From assembly GCA_002794775.1 (NCBI GenBank), contig NBAY01000015.1:496001-560000 (forward strand): a stretch of DNA of 64,000 nt, written 5' to 3'. Position 1 is the first letter of the stretch; each line of letters opens with the position of its first letter. This document shows, in pieces, positions 21,856 through 29,680 of the stretch. The notes beneath the pieces were generated by a model that saw only the letters and a program-made list of their open reading frames with translations, made no database searches and was not told where the DNA came from. This DNA is from Porodaedalea pini (lineage: Eukaryota > Basidiomycota > Agaricomycetes > Hymenochaetales > Hymenochaetaceae). The translations under genes and the position numbers were made by a program.

Positions 21856-23619
21856 ATGTCGTCTCCGCACCGCAACAGCAGCAGCAACAGCAACAGCACG
21901 GCGCCGCCTCGGCTGGCGCACAAGGCACCCCGCGTACCGGGGTACGTCGACAATGTCGGTGCCGCCGAGCGTGAGAAGATCACGTGGGACACCCGCGAGA
22001 TCGAGCAACGGCTGGTCGACATCGACCAGTACGTGCGACGCCACCTCAGGCGGTACGTGAAACGGCGGGAGACGTTACTGGCGGGGAGTCGGGGTCGTGA
22101 GATCGGCGAACAATGGAAGTGGGCCGAGTGGGCATACGGCACAAAGGTGAGTCCTCGAAACTTGATCAAGCATGTGTACCGAGCTGACCGATTTGAAATA
22201 GTGCACCCTGGAGAGCTACTACCAGCTCTACTGGGACTCCGTGGTGCCGGCGAACCGCCACCCGATCGCGTCTGATCTGCGGACGTACCTCCAGGTCGCA
22301 CGGGTCTGGAAGGAGATGCGGTGGGCGCTGGATGGGCTCAACAAGTCCACCGCCGACCGGCTCTACGGTTGGTATTTCACCGACCACCAGACGGTCGACC
22401 TCACCAAGTACCGGGGTGAGGGATTCGTCGTACCGGTCGCGGACTGGCCGGACGACGTACCGTACATCGGCGGAGAGCTCGAGTGCATACTCGTACCCGA
22501 CGGGTATGGGTATAAGTTCGTCTACCCCGTGGAGCGTGAGGCGCAACCGCGCTTCGTCGGGGTCCTGTTGGCTGTACCGGCAGTCGAGGTGTTCGTCGAA
22601 CGTCTCGAAACGCCTGGTCTGCCCGAGGTCAAGGAGGTCGTGAACGAGGAGGAGGAGCGCGCCATCCCGCGTACCGACGGTACCGTGTCTGCGCAACAGC
22701 AACAGCAGATGGGTCTGCGCGAAGTCGAGGCGAGCGCGATGCGCGAGGAGAGGTCCAGCGTACCGCATACCGGTGACGCCCCGTCAGCACAACAGCAACA
22801 GCAGATGGGTGCCGACAAGTGGCGATGGTGTACGACCGTCGAGATTGCGTCTGACGACGAGGAGGGAACGCGTACCGGACCACGCGAGGAGCCGCTGCGG
22901 CAACAGCAGCAGCAACAACCTGTGCCGAGCGCGGCGTCAAGTGTCCCGCCCCCAGCGAATGCGCCTGGGGGACTATTCTTCGAGATGGAGGCGGCCGCGG
23001 AGCACGAAGCCGAGCAGCGCGCGCGAGACGAAGCCGGTCTCGCTGCCATGTTAGCCACTCAGGAAGAGGCTCGGAAGCAGGCGGAAGCGACGTGTCGGGC
23101 GCATGCGCGCGGTCATCGGGAGAGTGGAGGAGGCGCGCATCGAGCACGTGAGCGAGGTCGTGGGGGCCCTCGCATGAAGCAACGCCGGGAGCCGCCAGTC
23201 GAAGAGGTGGAGGGGTGTCTCGCTCCAGCTGAGCCTGCCCCCGTATCGATGGAGACAGAGGGTGGTGGTTCGTCATACCACCACGCAGACAAAGGGCGTA
23301 CCGACGGTACGTCGGGTCCCTCAGTCACTGTGTTCGACGGGGTCGAACTGGTCAACCCGGCGACCGGTCGTCTATGGTGGGCGGGACCGCTGCCGGTCCC
23401 TCTCGAGGAGGCGTGCACCAACTGCACGTGTCAGGGGAGAACGTGTCAGGGGCAGCCCGGTAGGGCTTGCTTCCTCTGCACGGTCGTCTGGCGGACGGGG
23501 TGCTCGCTGGCGACCCAGGGACGCGCGAAGGAGGTCCGGGGCAGAAAGTCGGGTGGAAAGCGGAAATGCGCCGCCCGTGACGAGTGCGTACCGCGTGCTG
23601 TGCCTAAGGCACCGCAGCC

Positions 23620-23651
<32 letters not shown>

Positions 23652-24055
23652 AGCTGCAGCCATCTGCGTCGTCTGCGCCGCCTGCGCCGGCTTCTCCGAT
23701 TGTGGTGGACACGCCGTCCCCACCGCCTCGTGTACCGAGGCCTGCTGCTGCACGCGTACCGCGGCAGCAGCAGCAGCAACAGAGGGGCCGCGCTGCCTCG
23801 CCGCCCGTCGCAGGTCCAAGCCGGTTCGCCGGCGCATACAAGGACCCGCGCGAGCTCGTCTCGGAGCACGACTCCGAAGACGAGTTCGATCACGTCGTCG
23901 CGGAGCTCGTGCGCGACGTCTGCGAGCTCGAGCGTAGCTTGCGTCGACTCGCTGCGGAGGCGACTCGTCAGGCGGCCGAAGCGGCCTCGATCCGCGCGCA
24001 CCTTGCAGCGCTTGAGAAGGGGAAGTGGGGCACCAGGGAGGAGGAGGAGGACTAG
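21856..24055 (+). CDS. Antisense accessory gene of B1, spliced, Zn2Cys6-type cysteine motif
   Basis: Exon 1 is 21856-22146 (97 codons, ATG with A at -3). The intron is 22147-22201 (55 nt, GTGAGT...AAATAG, phase 0). Exon 2 is 22202-24055. Predicted 714 aa, no internal stop. The N-terminal 100 residues are charged and helical (REIEQRLVDIDQYVRRHLRR) and continue with LESYYQLYWDSVV. The middle is low-complexity with glutamine tracts (longest about residues 569-585). Cysteines at residues 502-531 follow C-x2-C-x6-C-x7-C-x2-C-x7-C, matching the GAL4-type Zn2Cys6 consensus. The C-terminus is a coiled-coil-like helix (ELERSLRRLAAEA) and an acidic end. It lies between integrase and 3' LTR, opposite to gag/pol, and may use the LTR as promoter. 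A decayed relative is in B2. A DNA-binding regulator is likely but unproven; the basic residues usual in such domains are few. Confidence 0.75.
23615..23661 (+). repeat. CAG/CAA glutamine-coding microsatellite
   Basis: A run of CAG and CAA codons inside the antisense gene of B1, encoding a Q tract of about 11 or more residues. Shorter Q runs occur at about 22695, 22790, 22900 and 23765. Confidence 0.85.
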
Positions 24056-24476
24056 TCGGTACACGTCAGTACACGTCGGTACAACTTGGTCTGGCGGAAA
24101 GAAAAAGAAAAAAAGAAAAATAATACAAAGTGTAGTAATTTATTTGTATATATTTTTGAATATGGATTTTTCTTTTGTTTTCTTTAAGTTTTTGGGTGTG
24201 ACAAAATGAAAGAACGAAGAGAACAAGAAAAAGAAAGGTCATCGTTAAGTGTCCGTTTGTGATTTTACTATTGTACCGAAAGGGAAATCGAAGATAGGCC
24301 ATATATTTAATGTTTCGATAATCGAGAAAGAGTTCCGTATGAAAGAATGTAAACAGTTCCATGGTTAAAACATAATTGGATCATAATTGATTAAAAGATA
24401 ATAAAATAAGGAGGCGTCAGTACGTGTCGGTATGCGTACCGATACCTTGGATGGCGAACATAATCAGAATTCGCGA
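24056..24476. other. Spacer between antisense gene and integrase of B1
   Basis: AT-rich, 420 bp, presumably the shared 3' region of two convergent genes. It begins with a three-unit 10-bp repeat (CGGTACACGT, CAGTACACGT, CGGTACAACT from 24057) and ends with another CGGTATGCGT near 24430. No ORF of note. Confidence 0.6.
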
Positions 24477-25820
24477 CTAGGTATCAGAGTCCGACTCAGA
24501 GCCGTCTTCTTCTACCAGATCTTCCTTCATCATGCTATGTTTGTCGTCATCCTGTCGAAGGATTTTGTCAAGGGGGACAGAAATGTCAGATTGGGGAAAA
24601 TAAGGAATGAGACGAAAAGCTGCAACCCGAATCCGGGAAACTGATCCATCGAGTTCCGAGATAATATACGCTCTGGAACGTGTCCTACGGACGACGACGT
24701 ACGGTCCCAAGTACCAGGCCTTCGTCTTTCGGTCCAACTCCTTTTCAATCCGGGTGTTCCACACAAGTACGAGTCGACCGGGCTGGAAATCGTAGTCCTT
24801 GATGACGTGCTTATGGACTTCGGCGAACTGTCTAGCATACTTGTGTCGAGCATCTCGAACCAGCTGCGCGATCCTATCAAGGTCCGCCGGATGCTTCTGT
24901 AACTGGCGCACCTGGGTCGCTATCAGTTCCTCGGTACGCATCAGGGAATCCAATGGCGGAGCAAGATAAGTGGCCTTGGTGAGATCGAAGGGAAGTACCG
25001 GCTCGACTCCATGAACCATGTAGTACGGCGACATACCGGTCGATTTCTGGATTGTGATACGCTCGGCCCAGAAAACCGAGTAAGCGTGCTCATGCCACTT
25101 GGATGCGTTCCCATCGGCTGCCTTGATCAAGGCTTCCTGGACATCATAATGCCGTTGTTCGACGATCCCGTTGGCCTGAGAATTATACGCCGAGATCTTG
25201 ATGTGCGAAATGTGGTACCGATCCCGCAACCAATCAAGCGCAGCGATAAACGGAGTACCGTTATCGGTAACGAGTTTGGGACACGCACTGTACCGACACA
25301 GTAATTCCTGAAAAATGAACTGCCCGATCGTGTGACCAGTCTGCTTTCGTAACAGTCGGAACTCCGGGTAACTGGACAAGGAGCACCGTGCATGTACGAT
25401 GTAGTGAAAGCCTCCTGAAGCAGGCATGTGCTTCGTGTCGATGTGGATCTGGGCGAACAACGTCGGTACGTCCGGTACCGATGGCGGTATCGACACTTTC
25501 GTGGTCTGGTGCACCTGACAGATATGACACGTACGCACGAAGTATTTGACGACCTCCGAAATCGACGGCCACCAAAACCGGTCCAGCAATCGAGCACGTA
25601 CCGAATACACTCCCTTGTGTCCGAGATCGTCGTGAGCCTGCTGGACGAGCGACCAGCGGCGTTCCTGTTCGACGACCAGCTGGGGATGCTCTCGTCGGGT
25701 CTTTCGCCAAAGCCGTCCTGCTCGCACGAAGAATCTGGAGGCGTACCGGATGAACGAGGGAAAGCGCTTCTCGTCGATCTCCGAGGGCTTCCTTCCGTGT
25801 TCAAGGAGGTACCGAACCAA
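24477..25820 (-). pseudogene. B1 integrase domain of pol
   Basis: 447 open codons in the same frame as the RT part, separated from it only by a TGA (25836-25838, context suggests CGA). Zinc finger HDDLGHKG ... CHICQ, DDE core with IHIDTKHMP, LVTDNGTPF and NGIVEQRHYD. The C-terminal part (WYLGPYVVVRRT, SRIRVAAFRLIPYF) ends in an acidic tail, with no chromodomain, unlike family A. It joins element cDNA into chromosomes. Catalytic residues look intact, but the upstream stop would prevent normal synthesis. Confidence 0.9.
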
Positions 25821-25835
25821 CTCTAATCGCTTATC

Positions 25836-27438
25836 TCACGACTTTACCAAATCCGAGGCCGGAAATCGCTGCCCCTGAGGATCTGTGGCTGTACCGGGCC
25901 CTTCTTCGACGTCGGTACTCAACACCGCTCCATACAAAAACGCATACGCTGCATCGATCCATTCTTCATAGTCGTCTTCTTCTTGGGGGTCCTCTGGCGC
26001 GGCTCGCCGTCTCGACAGTCCGTCGGTACACGTGAATTCCACGGCCGGTACGTGGCGAAGCTCGAAGTCGAAAAGGAGAATTCCTGCAATCCACTGGTTT
26101 ATCGTCGCGTTCGGCTGTAGATCCGGATTGTTAATCATCCCTTTGACGTACGCTGCGTCCATCTCGACCACCAGGAGCTTAACTCCATAAATAAACAACC
26201 TCACCGCCCTCAATGCCCTAAACAACCCGAACAACTCGATCTTCGGCTGGGAGTACGTCGCCTGTACCGAGTTCCAGTTGATCGACCCGAACCGATTAAT
26301 CCTTCTCCTACCGTCCGGGTGATCCTGGCCCAACGTCCACCCTACTCCTATGATCGACGAATCCACCACTAAGATAACCACTCTGTCTGACCCATAGTCG
26401 ATCGTGCACAGTGCCGGGCAGTCGATAACCGCTTCCTTCAACGTGTCCATCGAATCCTGCTCTTCCGGTCCCCAATTGAATATGTTGTTTTTACGCGTAA
26501 GTCGGGTCAATGGTCGAGCTTTCTTCGCGAAATCCTTAATAAACACCCTCAACACTCCAACCGTACCGAGAAATCCTTTCACCTCCATCACCGTTCGACA
26601 TGGGGGCCAATCCCGCACCTTCTGAACCTTCGAATCGTCCGGTTCGCGCCCTCGGTACGTGAGTTTATTCCCCAAAAATATCGCCGAATCAGTACACGCC
26701 TGGAATTTCTTCCCGGAAAACGTACCGCCCACTTTCCTCATCCTCTGCAGCACTCGATTTACATCGCACAAGTGTTCATAGACGAACCGGCGGATGCCCG
26801 GGTTCTCGGGAATCATTTCGAACCCTCCATCGGTACGCTTGTACCGTGTAAACCCTCCTTGCGTAATTACATTGTCCGCGAATGGCTGCGCCACCTTAGG
26901 AATTTCGTCGCTGAGAATAAACGTGACGTCTCCATGGAGAATCTGCAGTGAATTCGTGTATCCCATCGGTAACACCTTCAGTCGAAACGTACCGAGCGGG
27001 GTCTGGAACGTCGTTAAGTCTCGGGACCGTTTGTCAAGCATTTGCTGGTCGAAAGCAACAGCGAGATCAAGTACTGTGTAACATGCACGCCCGCTGCACG
27101 CGTCTACTAGCGTCTCGATGTCCGGCGGTACGGCCGAGTCTCGAATGGTCACTCCGTTCAGATCCTGCAAGTCGATAACAAACTGTAAGGACACTCCATC
27201 TTTCTTTACCACACAAAACCACCTCGAGCAGTACGACGAGTTCGACGGTTCGATAACTCCGGCGGTGATCTTCTCCCTGAGTATGTTTAGTGTCTTTTCG
27301 AGTATCCCAGGGGGGATCGGTATGTTCTTCCGCACCCACGGTACGTGCGCCACCGTCGGTATGCGTACCGGATCAAAATATGTCAGATCTAAGGTCCCTC
27401 TCTCCGTCTCCGACCACGCAAACGCCCCTTCCTGCAAC
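25836..27438 (-). pseudogene. B1 RT (palm onwards) and RNase H, cut by A1
   Basis: Continues across A1 with 33700-34382: the joined reading NLIM / LQEGAFAW is in frame with one copy of the GCAAC target. RT features include VIDLQDLN and LPMGYTNS. The active site reads PFADNV where B2 has PYADDV, so the second catalytic aspartate is asparagine (GAC AAT, consistent with GAC GAT by CpG decay). RNase H-like region VVDSSIIGVGW ... EMDAAYVKGM, followed by TDGLSRR. Ends at a TGA before the integrase. Probably inactive. Confidence 0.9.
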
Positions 27439-27861
27439 TGTCAGGACTCGAACTTCCCCTTTTCTTTATTTCCCCTTTTCCTTTTTCGTTTCTGTTAATT
27501 GCTCCTTTTCATTATCTTTAATCATCTTTCCAATCACTTCCCACACTCCCTCTACACGACCTTCATTCGTTCCATTCCCACTCGTTATGTAATGCTAGGT
27601 AATATAGTCTCACGGTCGTCGCTATATAAGGTCTCAGGAATCGCATGAACTCCTTGTTCTGCTTTTCCTCTTACCTCCGCGTCGACCTAGGTGAGACTCG
27701 CCCCCCTTGTATTAGTCTAGTTTTGTATTAATCCTCTTACCTCCACGTCGACCTAGCCTGAGTAAGCGTGTCCCGAGTCTACGCTCGAGTATAGCACGTC
27801 CCAGACGACAGTCAGCCGAGGCCTGCCCAGTCCGAGTCGTCTCCCGGGCTTCCGCCTAACA
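27439..27861 (+). repeat. 5' LTR of A1 (423 bp)
   Basis: TGTCAGGACTCG ... CGCCTAACA. U3 has a pyrimidine-rich tract; TATA at 27623-27630; predicted transcript start at 27656. Two 24-bp near-identical units (27667-27690 and 27733-27756, one mismatch) lie in U5. Differs from the 3' LTR by an A for G at about 27745, a CpG site. Confidence 0.97.
27623..27666 (+). promoter_or_regulatory. A1 promoter TATA and self-priming transcript start
   Basis: TATATAAG at 27623-27630. GTTCTGCTTTT at 27656-27666 begins 33 nt after the first T of the TATA box, the expected start distance, and is complementary to the primer site at 27863-27873. The start position is inferred from these two facts together. Confidence 0.65.
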
Positions 27862-27862
27862 T

Positions 27863-27873
27863 AAAAGCAGAAC
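27863..27873 (+). other. A1 primer binding site (self-priming)
   Basis: AAAAGCAGAAC, one base after the LTR end, pairs over all 11 nt with 27656-27666. It does not begin with TGG, as a tRNA primer site would. Tf1 and sushi-type chromoviruses use an 11-nt fold-back of this kind. Confidence 0.78.
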
Positions 27874-27975
27874 CCCACCCAGGCTCATCCCCAGCGTACG
27901 TCGTCGCTGTCGACTCGCCTTCACTCAGTCTAGAGGAGCGCTCCCCTCGACAGATTTGACGTGTAAACCCCCTGA

Positions 27976-28263
27976 ACGACAACCCTCAACCCTGCCCGGA
28001 CGTTTTCGGACGTTCGTGTATTACGTAAACATATCAACCGACATCTTCCGACCCTGGCTCTACGAATTAGCCTCTGGTGGAGCACGCACCTAACGTGGAC
28101 GTGGGTAACCAGACGAGTCCAAACTTCGACGACAATCTCGTTTGTAATCTCACTCGGATCCTACCGCCTCGTCATCAACTTTGCTGACGAACCCGCTCAA
28201 CATTGGCGTAACCCCGGATCGAACACGCAACCGATCCCTGTCCCACCGCCAACGTCAAGATAG
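27976..28263 (+). CDS. A1 upstream ORF (ORF0), no ATG
   Basis: Open frame after TGA 27973-27975 to TAG 28261-28263. It encodes LALRISLWW, HLTWTWVT, a hydrophobic segment (ISFVISLGSYRLVINFADEP) and a proline-rich end. Compared with A0, many codons differ only synonymously (for instance Ser AGC versus TCC), so protein sequence is conserved. It lacks an ATG and its end overlaps the gag frame (open from 28212) by about 50 nt in the -1 relation. It may be a Gag N-terminal extension reached by splicing, frameshift or non-AUG initiation. Membrane association is possible from the hydrophobic stretch; function unknown. Confidence 0.5.
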   Translation, partial: TTTLNPARTFSDVRVLRKHINRHLPTLALRISLWWSTHLTWTWVTRRVQTSTTISFVISLGSYRLVINFADEPAQHWRNPGSNTQPIPVPPPTSR

Positions 28264-28565
28264 ATCTCACCGACGAACAGCGACGGGCCCTTCCTGCCTC
28301 AGCCCGTTGGGATCCAGATCGACCAGGCTACGTCGCGACCAATAACAGCGGCGTCACTCACGACATCTGGTGGAGTGAAATCCGGAACGGCTGGTATTCG
28401 TCAGACGAACGAGGAAGGAGAGCAAGGTGGCCTCCAGCTACCCCATCGTCACCCGCACCGTCAACATCTACGGTTAACCTACCACCGACTCCGGGTCCTT
28501 ACCGCGAGACCAACAGAGATCCCTCACCGCCGACTCCCCCAGAACCTTCAACACCCGAACCCGCG

Positions 28566-29645
28566 ATGTCAGCAGAAGGTTTCAGCCAACAGCAAATGGC
28601 GCAGATCGCGGCCATCGTTGCAAATGCCTTCGCCCATCAGGCGAACAACGCCCCAGCACCGGTCGCGGCCGCTAACCCCCCGACCCCCAACATAGACGTC
28701 GCCCGACCACGTGAATTCACTGGTGGCGACGATTACCTTGACTTCAGACGCGAAGTCCTTCTTTTCGTGTCCGCGAACCCAAGCCGATACCCTACGTCAG
28801 AGAGTAAGATCTACGTAGCTCTCTCCTACCTGAAGGGTGGTAATGCGGCAACGTGGGCGCAGAACTACGTCGAGGAGTCGACAACGGCGGGAATCGTTAC
28901 CTTCACGGACAGCTGGGAAAGATTCCAGGAACGACTCGACGCCTCGTTCGACGATCCAAACCGAAAGGAAGCTGCGCTGAAGGATTTCCGGGAGAAGGTT
29001 CAGAAGGACCTCACCGCGGATAAGTTCTTCCAACAACTTGACGTCATCATCAAGCGGGCGGAACTGAAAGACGACAGCGTTATCTGCGACCGCCTCAAGC
29101 GAGCAATGAACATCGAGGTAGTCCGTGGCGTGCTGAGGTCGACGCCCGTACCGACAACGTATGAGGCGTGGAAGAACAAAGCTATCGAGATCGATCGCGG
29201 AGAACAGCAGATCCGCGCGATTCAACGAGGCTGCCCGTTCATACCGCAACCTCGCCAACAACAACCGGCACCCCCCGCTCGGCGCCAAGTTGCAACCCCG
29301 CACGTCGACAAACGCGACGCGACCGGCGTCACGTTCGGAGGTATCGGACAACCGATGGACGTCTCTATGAACGAGGCACGTCGCAGAAGGGCTTGCTGGA
29401 TCTGTGGTCAAGAAGGCCACTTCAAGGACAGGTGCCCGCAGGGGAAACCGATTATCCAGCGTATGCTGGAACTGATGGCCCCTGGCGAACGCCGCATCCT
29501 CGCCGACGAGCTCGGAGCGATGAAGGAGTCAGCCTTCGAGGAAGTCGTAGACACTCGGAGGTCGACGGTGGAGGACTATGTGGAGGAAGGAGAGAATGAC
29601 GAAGAGGTCGTTGACTCGCAGGGTTTTGCGAGTGGTCAGGCGTAG
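28566..29645 (+). CDS. gag: A1 Gag polyprotein
   Basis: 359 codons from ATG 28566. In-frame similarity to other copies continues upstream to 28212 (IDLTDEQRRALP, DIWWSEIRNGWYSS), so the real protein is probably longer at the N-terminus. Order: proline-rich segment, capsid region (PREFTGGDDYLDFR, YVALSYLKGGNAATWAQNYV, FQERLDASFDDPNRKE), basic linker, zinc knuckle CWICGQEGHFKDRC (Cys277, Cys280, His285, Cys290), acidic tail and GFASGQA. It packages element RNA into cytoplasmic particles. The last codons contain the -1 frameshift site leading to Pol. Confidence 0.95.
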   Translation: MSAEGFSQQQMAQIAAIVANAFAHQANNAPAPVAAANPPTPNIDVARPREFTGGDDYLDFRREVLLFVSANPSRYPTSESKIYVALSYLKGGNAATWAQNYVEESTTAGIVTFTDSWERFQERLDASFDDPNRKEAALKDFREKVQKDLTADKFFQQLDVIIKRAELKDDSVICDRLKRAMNIEVVRGVLRSTPVPTTYEAWKNKAIEIDRGEQQIRAIQRGCPFIPQPRQQQPAPPARRQVATPHVDKRDATGVTFGGIGQPMDVSMNEARRRRACWICGQEGHFKDRCPQGKPIIQRMLELMAPGERRILADELGAMKESAFEEVVDTRRSTVEDYVEEGENDEEVVDSQGFASGQA

Positions 29646-29663
29646 CCATCGGGGCGACTGACC
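29614..29663 (+). promoter_or_regulatory. Programmed -1 ribosomal frameshift signal, A1 gag to pol
   Basis: Slippery heptamer GGGTTTT at 29621-29627, read as G GGT TTT in the gag frame. After a 6-nt spacer, GGTCAG (29634-29639) pairs with CTGACC (29658-29663), with a possible inner GCC/GGC stem. The heptamer also sits in the loop of a 7-bp hairpin (ACTCGCA 29614-29620 with TGCGAGT 29627-29633). The pol frame is -1 to gag and open from 29615, so frameshift product is continuous. Confidence 0.82.
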
Positions 29664-29680
29664 GGGAAGAACAAGGGACT

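Noticed and set aside
22166..24064. Long minus-strand and alternative plus-strand ORFs over the antisense gene (for example 22166-22768, 23262-24209, 23372-24064)
   Set aside because: They are shadows caused by high GC content and CAG/CAA repeats; only the 21856-24055 frame has an intron-consistent structure and a relative in B2.
27863..27890. A tRNA primer site for family A
   Set aside because: The sequence after the LTR lacks a TGG start, while an exact 11-nt match to the transcript 5' end exists.
28212..28263. A second programmed -1 frameshift linking ORF0 to gag
   Set aside because: The overlap has the right frame relation, but no X XXY YYZ heptamer is present and the end of ORF0 differs between subfamilies; left as an open question.
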